Shown piece by piece: positions 42,550-51,585 of a DNA stretch of 64,000 bases. The number at the start of each line of letters is the position of its first letter. The first letter of the stretch is position 1. The position numbers were made by a program, and so were the translations under genes. Source of the DNA: Streptomyces sp. CB01635 (GTDB lineage Bacteria > Actinomycetota > Actinomycetes > Streptomycetales > Streptomycetaceae); NCBI RefSeq assembly GCF_002803065.1, contig NZ_NNBL01000018.1, forward strand, positions 1 to 64,000. Reading direction: 5' to 3'. The notes beneath the pieces are model-generated. The model had not been told where the DNA came from. It saw only the letters and a list, made by a program, of their open reading frames with translations, and did not search any database.

Positions 42550-43377
42550 TCAGGACTGGGGGCGGCCGGTGGCCACCGCGTAGAACGCGACGGCGGCCGC
42601 CGCTCCCACGTTGAGCGAGTCGACGCCGTGGGCCATCGGGATGCGGACCCATTCGTCGGCGGCGACCAGGGCCTGGGTGGAGAGGCCGTCGCCCTCGGCA
42701 CCGAGCATCAGGGCCACGCGGTCCATCTTGTGCGGGGCCACCTCGTCGAGACTCTTCGCCTTCTCGTCGGGGGTGAGCGCGAGCAGGCTGAAGCCCGCCT
42801 CGCGCACCGACTCCAGGGACTTGGGCCAGGATTCGAGGCGCGCGTACGGGACGGAGAAGACCGCGCCCATGGAGACCTTCACCGAGCGGCGGTAGAGCGG
42901 GTCGGCGCAGTCCGGGGAGAGCAGGACCGCATCCATGCCGAGCGCTGCCGCGCTGCGGAAGATGGCGCCGATGTTCGTGTGGTCGTTCACCGCTTCCATG
43001 ACGACGACGCGGCGCTGCGTGGCGAGGAGTTCGTCGGCGGTCGGGAGCGGCTTGCGCTGCATCGAGGCGAGAGCACCGCGGTGCACGTGGTAGCCGGTGA
43101 CACGTTCGGCGAGGTCCGGGCTCACGGCGTAGACCGGGGCCGGGACCTCGTCGATGACGTCGCGCATGACGTCGACCCACTTGGCCGAGAGCAGCATGGA
43201 GCGCATCTCGTACCCGGCCTGCTTGGCCCGTCTGATCACCTTCTCGCCCTCGGCGATGAACAGGCCCTCGGCGGGCTCGCGCCTGCGGCGGAGCTCGACG
43301 TCGGTCAGGCCCGTGTAGTCGCGCAGGCGCGGGTCGTCGGGATCTTCGATGGTGATGAGACCTTGAGCTTCAGCCAC
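42550..43377 (-). CDS. SpoU/TrmH-type RNA 2'-O-methyltransferase
   Basis: 275 residues of the SPOUT superfamily. An N-terminal substrate-binding part (LRRRREPAEGLFIAEGEKVIRRA) and the three SpoU motifs are present: NDHTNIGAIFRSAAALGMDAVLL, VALMLGAEGDGLS and VRIPMAHGVDSLNVGAAAAVAFYA. It probably methylates rRNA or tRNA; the exact nucleotide is not evident. GTG start at 43377. It converges with the kinase gene, 10 bp apart. Confidence 0.92.
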   Translation of the reverse strand: MAEAQGLITIEDPDDPRLRDYTGLTDVELRRRREPAEGLFIAEGEKVIRRAKQAGYEMRSMLLSAKWVDVMRDVIDEVPAPVYAVSPDLAERVTGYHVHRGALASMQRKPLPTADELLATQRRVVVMEAVNDHTNIGAIFRSAAALGMDAVLLSPDCADPLYRRSVKVSMGAVFSVPYARLESWPKSLESVREAGFSLLALTPDEKAKSLDEVAPHKMDRVALMLGAEGDGLSTQALVAADEWVRIPMAHGVDSLNVGAAAAVAFYAVATGRPQS

Positions 43378-43465
43378 AGGTTGATACTGCCTTGTCCTGG
43401 GTGCGGTGCCAACGGCTCGGAGCGAGTTCTGTTACCGCTGGTTACGTGTGGGGGTTGGTGACGGG

Positions 43466-44701
43466 TCACGCGGTGTGCTGCGGGCCCACCGCGACGACGT
43501 CGCCGATGACGATGACGGCCGGGGGCCGCACCTCGTGGGTGCGGACGGCGTCCTCGACGGTCTCCAGGGTCGCGTCCACGCGGCGCTGGGCGGCCGTGGT
43601 GCCCTCCTGGACCAGGGCGACCGGCGTCTGCGCGGACTTGCCGTGCGCGATGAGGGTCTCGGCGATCCTGCCGATCTTGTCGACGCCCATCAGGACGACG
43701 AGGGTGCCGCGCAGCTTGGCGAGTGCGGGCCAGTCGACGAGCGAGCGCTCGTCGTCGGGCGCGACATGGCCGCTGACCACGGTGAACTCATGAGCGACGC
43801 CGCGGTGGGTGACCGGGATGCCGGCCGCGCCGGGCACGGAGATCGAGCTGGAGATGCCGGGGACGACCGTGTACGGGATGCCCTCGGCCTCCAGCGCGAT
43901 GGCCTCTTCCATGCCGCGGCCGAAGACGTACGGGTCGCCGCCCTTGAGGCGTACGACGGCCTTGCCCTGCTTGGCGTGCTCGATGAGCGCGTTGTTGATG
44001 GCCTCCTGGGCCATGTAGCGGCCGTACGGGATCTTCGCCGCGTCGATCACCTCGACGTGCGGCGGGAGTTCGTCGAGCAGGTCGCGGGGGCCGAGCCGGT
44101 CCGCGATGACGACGTCCGCCTCGGCGAGGAGGCGACGGCCGCGGACCGTGATCAGGTCGGGGTCGCCGGGGCCGCCGCCGACCAGGGAGACGCCGGTGGT
44201 GCGCTTGCGGTGGTGCGGGGCGACGAGCGTGCCGTCGCGCAGGCCCTCGACGATCGCGTCGCGCACGGCCGCCGTGTGGCGGGGGTCGCGGCCGGCGGCG
44301 TCGGTGGTCAGGACGGCGACCGTGACGCCTTCGGAGCGGCCGGTGGCCGGCGTCCAGGCGGTGGCCGCGTCGGCGTCGTCGGAGCGGACGCACCAGACAC
44401 GGTGGCGCTCGGCCTCGGCAGAGGCCGCCTCGTTCGCGGTGCGGTCGCCGGTGGCGATGAGGGCGTACCAGGCGTCGGCGAGGTCTCCGTCCGCGTACGG
44501 GCGCCGCGACCAGGTGAGTTCACCGCCGTCCGCCATGGCCTCCACCGAGGGTGTCGCGGTGGGCGAGACCAGGTGGATGTCGGCGCCCGCCGCGATGAGG
44601 GCCGGGAGGCGGCGCTGGGCCACCTGGCCGCCGCCGAGTACGACTACGCGGCGGCCGGTGAGACGGAGGCCTACGGGGTACGCGGGGTGTTCTGCGGCCA
44701 T
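43466..44701 (-). CDS. cobA: Bifunctional precorrin-2 dehydrogenase / uroporphyrin-III C-methyltransferase
   Basis: 411-residue CysG-like fusion. The N-terminal part is a Rossmann domain (RRVVVLGGGQVAQRRLPALIAAGADIHLVSP) of the precorrin-2 oxidase type; the C-terminal half is the SUMT methylase (VSLVGGGPGDPDLITVRGRRLL, RLKGGDPYVFGRG, PGISSSISVPGAAGIPVTHRG). It feeds cobalamin and siroheme synthesis. The CysG phospho-serine region of the ferrochelatase is not clear. ATG 44701 follows GAGGAG. It is the last of the cobL-cobT-cobA order on the minus strand. Confidence 0.93.
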   Translation of the reverse strand: MAAEHPAYPVGLRLTGRRVVVLGGGQVAQRRLPALIAAGADIHLVSPTATPSVEAMADGGELTWSRRPYADGDLADAWYALIATGDRTANEAASAEAERHRVWCVRSDDADAATAWTPATGRSEGVTVAVLTTDAAGRDPRHTAAVRDAIVEGLRDGTLVAPHHRKRTTGVSLVGGGPGDPDLITVRGRRLLAEADVVIADRLGPRDLLDELPPHVEVIDAAKIPYGRYMAQEAINNALIEHAKQGKAVVRLKGGDPYVFGRGMEEAIALEAEGIPYTVVPGISSSISVPGAAGIPVTHRGVAHEFTVVSGHVAPDDERSLVDWPALAKLRGTLVVLMGVDKIGRIAETLIAHGKSAQTPVALVQEGTTAAQRRVDATLETVEDAVRTHEVRPPAVIVIGDVVAVGPQHTA

Positions 44702-44803
44702 GGGCGTGCGGCTCCTCGTGCGGGTGGCGCGTGTGACGGGTGATGCCTGTACGGGGCTCGCTTCGGCGCTGGAGCGGGCCTTTGACGTGCGGGTTCAGCG
44801 TAC

Positions 44804-44836
44804 GGGGCGGGCGGGACCACTGTCCCGGCCCGCCCC
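44804..44836 (-). terminator. Hairpin downstream of the BluB-CobT gene
   Basis: GC-rich stem from arms around 44804-44817 and 44822-44836 with one bulged base, 33 bases past the stop codon. Confidence 0.6.
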
Positions 44837-44868
44837 TGTGGCATTGAGGGCTGCCGCCCTCGGCCCTG

Positions 44869-47800
44869 CTACTTCTCCGTGACGCCCGCCGAGTCGAACG
44901 TCGCCACCTCGTGCATCGCACGGGCCGCGCTCTGGACGATCGGCAGGGCGAGGAGTGCTCCCGTGCCCTCGCCGAGGCGGAGGTCCAGGTCGACCAGGGG
45001 GCGCAGACCCAGCTTGTTCAGGGCCGCCACATGGCCGGGCTCCGCGCTGCGGTGGCCCGCGATGCAGGCCGCGAGGACCTCGGGGGCGATGGCGCGGGCG
45101 ACCAGGGCGGCCGCTCCGGCGCTGACGCCGTCCAGGATCACCGGGGTCCGCAGCGACGCGCCGCCCAGGAGGAGGCCGACCATCGCCGCGTGCTCCAGGC
45201 CGCCGACCGCGGCGAGGACGCCGATCGGGTCGGCCGGGTCCGGCTGGTGCAGGTCGAGCGCGCGGCGGACGACCTCGACCTTGCGGGCGTGGGTCTCGTC
45301 GTTGATGCCCGTGCCACGGCCGGTCACCTCGGACGGGTCGACGCCCGTGTAGACCGAGATCAGGGCGGCCGACGCCGTGGTGTTGGCGATGCCCATCTCG
45401 CCGGTGAGGAGCCCCTTGTTGCCGGCCGCGACGAGGTCGCGGGCCGTCTCGATGCCGACCTCGATGGCCGCCTTGACGTCTTCGCGGCTGAGGGCGGGAC
45501 CGGTGGTCATGTCGGCGGTGCCGGCGCGGACCTTGCGGGGCAGCAGGCCGGGGGTGGCCGGGAGTTCGCTCGCCACGCCCACGTCGATGACGCAGACCTC
45601 GGCGCCGACCTGGTTCGCGAACGCGTTGCAGACCGCGCCGCCGCCGAGGAAGTTGGCGACCATCTGGGCCGTGACCTCCTGCGGCCACGGGGTGACGCCC
45701 TGGGCGTGCACGCCGTGGTCACCCGCGAAGATCGCGACGGCCGCGGGCTCCGGGATCGGGGGCGGGCACATCCGGGACAGGCCGGAGAGCTGGGCAGAGA
45801 TGATCTCCAGCATGCCGAGCGCACCGGCGGGCTTCGTCATCCGCTTCTGCCGCTCCCACGCCTCGCCGAGCGCCTTGGCGTCCAGCGGGCGGATGTTGGA
45901 GACGGTCTCGGCGAGCAGGTCGTGCGGGTCCTCGCCGGGCAGGGCGCGGCGGCCGTACGTCTCCTCGTGGACGACCCACGACAGCGGGCGGCGCTTGGAC
46001 CAGCCGGCCTGCATCAGCTCGGGCTCGTCCGGGAACTCGTCGACGTAGCCCACGCAGAGGTAGGCGACGACCTCGAGGTGGTCGGGCAGGCCGAGGGTGC
46101 GGACCATCTCGCGCTCGTCGAAGAAGCTGACCCAGCCGACGCCGAGGCCCTCGGCGCGGGCCGCGAGCCACAGGTTCTCGACCGCGAGCGCGGAGGAGTA
46201 CGGGGCCATCTGCGGCTGCGTGTGGCGGCCGAGGGTGTGGCGGCCGCCGCGCGTCGGGTCGGCGGTGACGACGATGTTCACCGGGGTGTCGAGGATGGCC
46301 TCGATCTTCAGTTCCTTGAACTGCTTCGCACGGCCCTTGGGCAGGGACTTGGCGTACGCGTCCTTCTGGCGCATGGCCAGTTCGTGCATCGTGCGCCGGG
46401 TCTCCGCGGAGCGGATGACGACGAAGTCCCAGGGCTGCGAGTGGCCGACGGAAGGCGCCGTGTGCGCGGCCTCCAGGACGCGGAGCAGCACGTCGTGCGG
46501 GATCGGGTCGCTGCGGAAGCCGTTACGGATGTCGCGGCGCTCGCGCATGACGCGCAGGACGGCCTCGCGCTCGGCCTCGTCGTAGCCGGGAGCGGCCGGG
46601 CCCGCGAGGTCGTCGGCCGGGGCCAGCGTCTCGGGGGCCGCGTCCGCCATGTCCTGGATGGCGGGCTCGGACTCGCGGGGGGCGGGGACGAGGGTTTCCG
46701 GCTCAGACACTGCGAGCGCCTGCTCCGCCTCGGCGGTGACGGGCTCGGCGGCTTCGGGAGCGATCTCCCGCTCCGCCGCGTCCGCTTCGGCCGGGACGGG
46801 GGTCTCGGCGAGTACGGGCGAGGGCTCGGCGGGCGCCTCGGGCGCCTCAGCGGTCCCGGAGAGCTCGGTGGCCTCGGGGATGGCAGCGGTCTCGTGCGTC
46901 AGCTGCGGCTCGTTCATCGCGTGCGCTTCGTTCATCGCGTGCGCCGCGTCGTTCATCGCGTGCGCTTCGTGTGTCTCGGGTACCACGTGGACTTCGTGTG
47001 CTTCTTGCGCTTGGGGGACCTGGTCCGCGGCGGGTGTTTCGGGGGTCTCGTCGATGAGGACGGGGGCCGGGGCGGCGGGCGCCGCCGGTTCGGGCAGCTC
47101 GGCCGCGGGCTCGGGCAGCGGCGGCACGACCATGTGCTGCGGCGGCGTCGGCGCCAGGTGCGGCGTGGTGGGGATGTTCCCCTCGACGGGCACGAACTGG
47201 CCGAGCGGCTGCGGCGCCTGGTCCGCCTGGCCCTCGGCGGGCGCCTGCGGGAAGTGCTGGCCCTGGACCGCCTCGGGCGCCATGGCGAACTGGCCGGAGT
47301 GCGGGTCGAGGGGCAGCTCACCGGGGTGCGCGGCCACGCGCTGGTGCCCTGCATAGGCAGCCACCGGCTCGGGCTGCACCGCGAACTGGGCGCCCTCGGG
47401 GCCCTGCGCGACCGGCGCGAACTGCACACCGTTCGGAGCGGAGGAGTAGTCGACGGCGTACTCGGCCGGCGCGGCCTGCTCCTCGGCGAACAGGCCACCG
47501 TCGGGAGCCGCGGCGTACACCGGCACCTCCTCGGGTGCGGCGAACTCCGGGGCCGCCAAGGCCTCCGGCGTCAGCTCAGCCGGCTCGGCCTGCGCGGCAT
47601 GCACGTCCTGCGGATGCTGCGGCGCCTGGGCGAACACGGGGGCGTCGCCGACGGTCTGCTGGGTCGGGGCGGCCGGTGCGACAGGAGTGGCGTCCGGGAC
47701 GACCGTTTCTGCTGCGACGTCGGGGGCTGCCTCCGCGGCGGTCTCCGCTACTGCGGCCGGCGCCTCGAAGCCCTGCTGCGGCGGCTGTGCGCCCCAGGCA

Positions 47801-48318
47801 GCGGCACCCAGCGGCGGGATCTCACCGAGCTGCGGCGCCGGGGCGCCCGTCTCGTCGCGCGGGATGTCGAGGTACTCGGGTTCCGTGGTGGGCGGGCCCG
47901 CCTGACGTACCGGCATCGGGTTCGGCGGTGTGTGCGCGGGGCCGCGGTCGGCGAGCGAGCGGACGGGGCTGCCCGTGCCGTCCGGCACCGGCGGGCCCAT
48001 GTGCAGCGGGCGACGCGCGGGCCCGGGGTGCGGGGCGGGCGAGGGCCCCGGCACTCGGACGCCGTTCAGGTCGACGTGGCCACTGTCCCGGCCCGCCGTC
48101 TCGTGCGGGCCCGGCTCGTGCGGGGCTGGCATCGGGGCGGCCTGCGGCTCGCCCCAGGCTCCCTGCGAACCCGGCATCAGCAGCAGATCGTCTTCTTCGG
48201 TGGGGGTTTCGGAGGGGTCGAGGAAGGTGTACGCACCCGGGGCGGGGACGCCCGGCTGTTCCACCGTGCCTGCGTTCTCCGGCAGCCCCTCGCCCGGAAC
48301 CTGGCCGGTGTCGGTCAT
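44869..48318 (-). CDS. cobT: BluB-CobT fusion with long disordered N-terminus
   Basis: 1149-residue protein for the lower ligand of cobalamin. Residues 1-575 are Pro/Ala/Glu-rich low complexity with repeats such as HAMNEAHAMNE (about 453-470). Residues about 579-790 match BluB, the flavin enzyme that makes 5,6-dimethylbenzimidazole (MRERRDIRNGFRSDPIP, SVGHSQPWDFVVIRS, ALAVENLWLAARAEGLGVGWVSFF). Residues about 805-1149 match CobT (GDHGVHAQGVTPWPQEVT, GEMGIANTTASAALI, GRGTGINDETHARKVEVV), which activates it with nicotinate mononucleotide. ATG 48318 has GAGGGG upstream. It lies between cobL and cobA. Confidence 0.94.
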   Translation of the reverse strand: MTDTGQVPGEGLPENAGTVEQPGVPAPGAYTFLDPSETPTEEDDLLLMPGSQGAWGEPQAAPMPAPHEPGPHETAGRDSGHVDLNGVRVPGPSPAPHPGPARRPLHMGPPVPDGTGSPVRSLADRGPAHTPPNPMPVRQAGPPTTEPEYLDIPRDETGAPAPQLGEIPPLGAAAWGAQPPQQGFEAPAAVAETAAEAAPDVAAETVVPDATPVAPAAPTQQTVGDAPVFAQAPQHPQDVHAAQAEPAELTPEALAAPEFAAPEEVPVYAAAPDGGLFAEEQAAPAEYAVDYSSAPNGVQFAPVAQGPEGAQFAVQPEPVAAYAGHQRVAAHPGELPLDPHSGQFAMAPEAVQGQHFPQAPAEGQADQAPQPLGQFVPVEGNIPTTPHLAPTPPQHMVVPPLPEPAAELPEPAAPAAPAPVLIDETPETPAADQVPQAQEAHEVHVVPETHEAHAMNDAAHAMNEAHAMNEPQLTHETAAIPEATELSGTAEAPEAPAEPSPVLAETPVPAEADAAEREIAPEAAEPVTAEAEQALAVSEPETLVPAPRESEPAIQDMADAAPETLAPADDLAGPAAPGYDEAEREAVLRVMRERRDIRNGFRSDPIPHDVLLRVLEAAHTAPSVGHSQPWDFVVIRSAETRRTMHELAMRQKDAYAKSLPKGRAKQFKELKIEAILDTPVNIVVTADPTRGGRHTLGRHTQPQMAPYSSALAVENLWLAARAEGLGVGWVSFFDEREMVRTLGLPDHLEVVAYLCVGYVDEFPDEPELMQAGWSKRRPLSWVVHEETYGRRALPGEDPHDLLAETVSNIRPLDAKALGEAWERQKRMTKPAGALGMLEIISAQLSGLSRMCPPPIPEPAAVAIFAGDHGVHAQGVTPWPQEVTAQMVANFLGGGAVCNAFANQVGAEVCVIDVGVASELPATPGLLPRKVRAGTADMTTGPALSREDVKAAIEVGIETARDLVAAGNKGLLTGEMGIANTTASAALISVYTGVDPSEVTGRGTGINDETHARKVEVVRRALDLHQPDPADPIGVLAAVGGLEHAAMVGLLLGGASLRTPVILDGVSAGAAALVARAIAPEVLAACIAGHRSAEPGHVAALNKLGLRPLVDLDLRLGEGTGALLALPIVQSAARAMHEVATFDSAGVTEK

Positions 48319-48673
48319 GCGTACCCCTCGCCCATCGGTTAGTGCTTCTTCGGCAGCCCCCGGCCGTCGGCCGGGGATGCGACCCCAGTGACCGGAGCGG
48401 CGCACCGACCGCCCGTCATGAAGAACGAGCGTGAGTGCCGTGCGGCACGAGCCGGCTGAGGACAACAGGTATTGTCCCGGTCGGCCGGCTGCCACCGCAC
48501 CTGGATCGGGCACGGCCCGCTGTGGACTGCGCCACGTTGCGCGTCCTCCGGTCCTGCCGTACCACACGTACCCCAAAAGTGGCGCGTTTTCCGGACATTG
48601 ACCGACGGAAAGCCGGACGTCCGGGTGCAGTACAACGATCGGCCAGCCTACCGCGCGCCCCGGAGCGACGGGG
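48319..48673 (-). other. 355-bp structured leader upstream of BluB-CobT
   Basis: No gene is seen. On the minus strand it holds a three-tier stem at 48440-48500 and a terminator-like hairpin at 48358-48376 just before the start codon. It lacks the B12-box and other cobalamin riboswitch landmarks that I can recognise. Confidence 0.5.
48358..48376 (-). terminator. Terminator-like hairpin before the BluB-CobT start
   Basis: Perfect 9-base arms (48358-48366 and 48368-48376) around one base, 40 bases upstream of the start codon. Its place suggests attenuation or the end of a small RNA. Confidence 0.45.
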
Positions 48674-49885
48674 TCACGGGTTGCGGTCGGGCAACTCCCC
48701 GGAGAGCAGGAACCCCACGGTCCGCTCCTTCTCGGTCCAGGCGCGAGTGTCCAGCTCGACGGACTGCAGGAGCGAGCACTCGACCCGGTAGCCGTGCTCC
48801 GTCAGGTCCCTGCCGATGAGTTCGGCGGCATCGCGTGTCGCGGCGTGCGTCACGATGCGCTCGGGACGCCGGTCGGCGACGGCGGAGACGACGGCCGCTC
48901 CCCCGCCCCCGATGCGTACGACATCGGGTTCGGGCAGGTCTTCGAGGATGTGGGGCGCCGTGCCGTGCACGATCTGCGGCTGCACGCCGAAGCGGCGAGC
49001 GGTGGCGAGGGTGCGGGCGCAGGCGTCGGGGTCACGGTCGACGGCGATGACGGCGGCGCCGAAGCGGGCGGCCTCCGCTGTGAAGGCTCCGCTGCCGCAG
49101 CCGATGTCCCAGACGAGGTCGCCCACGCGCGGTCCGGTGCGGGCGAGTTGAGCCGCGCGCAGGGGCTCGGTCTCGCCCTCGCCGAGGCCGCCGCCGTACT
49201 CGGCGGCGGGAAGGGCCCAGCCGCGCACGCCGGCCGAGGGGGCGCCTCCGGCGAGCCAGGCGCTTTCGTCGGACGGGGCGGTGGTGCCGCCGATGACGAT
49301 GACGACGTTCGGGTCGCGCCAGGTGTGATCGGCTGCCTTGTCGCTGGTCACGACGGTGACCTGCTCGCGGTCGGTGCCGAGTTCCTCGCAGATGACGAAG
49401 GTGCGGTGGACGCCTTCGAGGAGCAGTCCGAGCTCGGCGGGGCCGGCTCCGGGCGAGGTGAGGACGGCGACCTTCGGGTGGGCGCGGCAGACGTTGACGG
49501 CGCGGCGCAGGGTGCGGCGGTGGGCGACGACGACCTGGGCGTCGTCCCAGGGCATGCCGGCGCGGGCGAACGCCTGTGCCACGGAGGAGACGGCGGGGAC
49601 CACTTCGACCTCGAGGCCGAACTCGCGCGCGCGCAGCGTGCGTACGACACCGAAGAAGCCGGGGTCTCCGTCGGCGAGGACGACGGCGGTGCCGCGGTGG
49701 GCGGCGATGCGGCGGGCGGCGAGCGAGACGCTGCCGAGCCTGATCCGCTCGGCGCGGCCCGGAACCTCGGGAAGAGCGAGGTGGTGGCCGGCGCCCGCCA
49801 CGAGAGTTGCGGCACCGAGGGCGGAGCGTGCCGCCGCGGTCAGGGGCGAGCCGTCCCAGCCGATCACCGTGACCCGGTCGGCCAT
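48674..49885 (-). CDS. cobL: Precorrin-6Y C5,15-methyltransferase (decarboxylating)
   Basis: 403-residue CbiE-CbiT fusion that methylates C5 and C15 of the corrin ring and removes a carboxyl. The N-terminal half is a tetrapyrrole methylase (VTVIGWDGSPLTAAARSAL, GDPGFFGVVRTLR); the C-terminal half is a SAM-dependent methylase with LVWDIGCGSGAFTAEAARFG and VIAVDRDPDACART. ATG 49885 follows AGGAG at good distance. It is upstream of the BluB-CobT gene and on the same strand. Confidence 0.94.
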   Translation of the reverse strand: MADRVTVIGWDGSPLTAAARSALGAATLVAGAGHHLALPEVPGRAERIRLGSVSLAARRIAAHRGTAVVLADGDPGFFGVVRTLRAREFGLEVEVVPAVSSVAQAFARAGMPWDDAQVVVAHRRTLRRAVNVCRAHPKVAVLTSPGAGPAELGLLLEGVHRTFVICEELGTDREQVTVVTSDKAADHTWRDPNVVIVIGGTTAPSDESAWLAGGAPSAGVRGWALPAAEYGGGLGEGETEPLRAAQLARTGPRVGDLVWDIGCGSGAFTAEAARFGAAVIAVDRDPDACARTLATARRFGVQPQIVHGTAPHILEDLPEPDVVRIGGGGAAVVSAVADRRPERIVTHAATRDAAELIGRDLTEHGYRVECSLLQSVELDTRAWTEKERTVGFLLSGELPDRNP

Positions 49886-49965
49886 CGTGTCAGTCTCCTG
49901 GGGGTTCTTGCGGGTCGAACGGGCTCGGTGAGCGTACCTGGTGTACCTGGGTGCGACCTTGGGGG

Positions 49966-50613
49966 TCAGTTCCAGTCCGAGAAGGACGTGTATCCACTGG
50001 TTTCGGCGAACTCGTCGGAGACGCCGTCGAGGTCCTCGGGCAGCAGGCTCCACACGATGAAGTCGGTCCGCAGGTCCTCCCAGCCGCCGTCCTCGGTACG
50101 GGTGCGCGCTATGCACGCGTTGCGCAGGACGCCCTCGCTGATGCAGCCGATCTTCTGGGCGACCTGCTGGGAGGCGGTGTTGTCGGCCGCGGTGCGCAGC
50201 TCCAGGCGCTCGAGGCCCTGCTCGCGGAAGAGCCAGCGGGCGGTGGCGAGCGCCGCCTCGGACGCGTAGCCCTCGCCGCGGGCCCAGGGCGCGATGATGT
50301 ACGACAGCTCGGTGGAGCTCACGTGCCAGTTCGTCTTGCCGAGCTGGACGATGCCGACCAGGCGCTGGGTGAGGAACTCGGTGACGGCCAGGTCGAGGCC
50401 GCGGCCGGCGATGCGCTCGGTGGGGGCGTACTGAGTGATCCAGGTGCGGGCCTGGTCCTCGGTGAAGGGCTGGGGCACGGAGGTCCAGGCGGCGACCATC
50501 TCGTCGTTCATCATCTCGGCGAGGGCGGGGGCGTCGTCCTCCTCGAGGGCGCGCAGGACCAGCCGATCCGTGCTGATGGAGATGTCCGGGAAGCCCCGAG
50601 TACCAGTAGTCAT
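49966..50613 (-). CDS. RimJ/RimL-type GNAT acetyltransferase
   Basis: 215 residues. The pattern ISTDRLVLRALEEDDAPALAEMM is the usual RimJ/RimL start; ELSYIIAPWARGEGYASEAALATARWLFREQGLERLELRTAADNTASQQVAQKIG holds the acetyl-CoA loop and the helix that follows it. It may acetylate protein N-termini or small amines; substrate unknown. ACGGAG precedes the ATG at 50613. A 130-bp gap with the metQ terminator lies upstream. Confidence 0.9.
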   Translation of the reverse strand: MTTGTRGFPDISISTDRLVLRALEEDDAPALAEMMNDEMVAAWTSVPQPFTEDQARTWITQYAPTERIAGRGLDLAVTEFLTQRLVGIVQLGKTNWHVSSTELSYIIAPWARGEGYASEAALATARWLFREQGLERLELRTAADNTASQQVAQKIGCISEGVLRNACIARTRTEDGGWEDLRTDFIVWSLLPEDLDGVSDEFAETSGYTSFSDWN

Positions 50614-50682
50614 GGCGCCGCTCCGTAACCTTCATGGCCTGGTGAAGTGCCCAGCATGCAGCATGAAGGCACGTAACTGCAC

Positions 50683-50719
50683 CACGGGGTCCTCTCCCGG
50701 TGCGGAAGAGGACCCCGTG
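50683..50719 (-). terminator. Terminator of the metNIQQ operon
   Basis: Perfect 13-base arms (50683-50695 and 50707-50719), 24 bases past the stop of the last metQ. Confidence 0.75.
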
Positions 50720-50743
50720 TAGGTGCGGTCGCTGCGGGTGGTG

Positions 50744-51577
50744 TCAGCCGGCGGTGACCGGAAGTACCGAGCCCTGGTACCTGTCCTCGATGAACTTCTT
50801 CACCTCGGGTGAAGTCAGCAGCGTGGCAAGCTTTTTGACCCGGGGGTCGTCCTCGTTGCCCTTCTTGACGGCGAGGACGTTGTTGTACGGGTTGCCCTTC
50901 ACGGACTCCACGAGGATGGCGTCCTTCTTGGGGCTCAACTTCGCGTCGAGCGCGTAGTTGTTGTTGATGACGGCCGCGTCGACGTCGGCCAACGAGCGCG
51001 GCAGCTGGGCCGGTTCGAGCTCCTTGAAGACGAGCTTCTTCGGGTTGGACGCGATGTCCTGCGGGCTCGCGTTCGCGCCGGCGCCCTTCTTGAGCCCGAT
51101 GACGCCCTTGGAGGCGAGGAGTTCGAGCGCCCTGCCCTCGTTGGTGGTGTCGTTCGGCAGTGCCACGGTCGCTCCGTTGCGGAGCTTCGTGACGTCGTCG
51201 ACCTTCTTGGAGTAGACCCCCATGGGCGGCAGGTACACCTCGGTGACCGCGCTCAAGGTGGTGCCCTTGGACTTGTTGAAGTCGTCCAGGTAGGGCTTGT
51301 GCTGGTACAGGTTGGCGTCGAGGGAGCCGTCCTGGAGAGAGGTGTCCGGCAGGACGTAGTCCGTGAACTCCTTGATCTCCAGGTCGAGTCCGGCCTTCTT
51401 CGCCAGGTGCTGCTGTACGTACGTGAGGACTTCACCGGCCGGCGTCGGGGTGGCGCCGACGACGAGCTTGCCGCTCGTGTCGCCGGAGCCGGACCCCGAG
51501 TCGCCGGACCCGCAGGCCGTCAGGCCGAGCGCGAGGGCTCCGGCGATGACGGCGGCGGGAATCGTGGCGGTGCGCAT
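50744..51577 (-). CDS. metQ: Methionine ABC transporter substrate-binding lipoprotein, paralogue 1
   Basis: 277-residue exported lipoprotein that binds methionine. The signal peptide ends in the lipobox LTAC (AGALALGLTACGSGD) and is followed by a Gly/Ser linker. The NlpA/MetQ core has VVGATPTPAGEVLTYV, FTDYVLPDTSLQDGSLDANLYQHKPYLDDFN, VALPNDTTNEGRAL and AAVINNNYALDA. It is the distal one of two tandem copies, 8 bp after the other, and differs from it at many positions while keeping the ligand-site segments. Confidence 0.94.
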   Translation of the reverse strand: MRTATIPAAVIAGALALGLTACGSGDSGSGSGDTSGKLVVGATPTPAGEVLTYVQQHLAKKAGLDLEIKEFTDYVLPDTSLQDGSLDANLYQHKPYLDDFNKSKGTTLSAVTEVYLPPMGVYSKKVDDVTKLRNGATVALPNDTTNEGRALELLASKGVIGLKKGAGANASPQDIASNPKKLVFKELEPAQLPRSLADVDAAVINNNYALDAKLSPKKDAILVESVKGNPYNNVLAVKKGNEDDPRVKKLATLLTSPEVKKFIEDRYQGSVLPVTAG

Positions 51578-51585
51578 CGCGGCGA

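Noticed and set aside
44911..48342. 1143-codon plus-strand open frame over the BluB-CobT gene
   Set aside because: Leu/Gly/Arg/Val-rich composition is the mirror of the low-complexity coding strand; the other strand contains BluB and CobT motifs.
48319..48673. Cobalamin riboswitch upstream of BluB-CobT
   Set aside because: Strong stems exist, but the B12-box and the conserved core elements were not found, so it is only reported as an unassigned leader.
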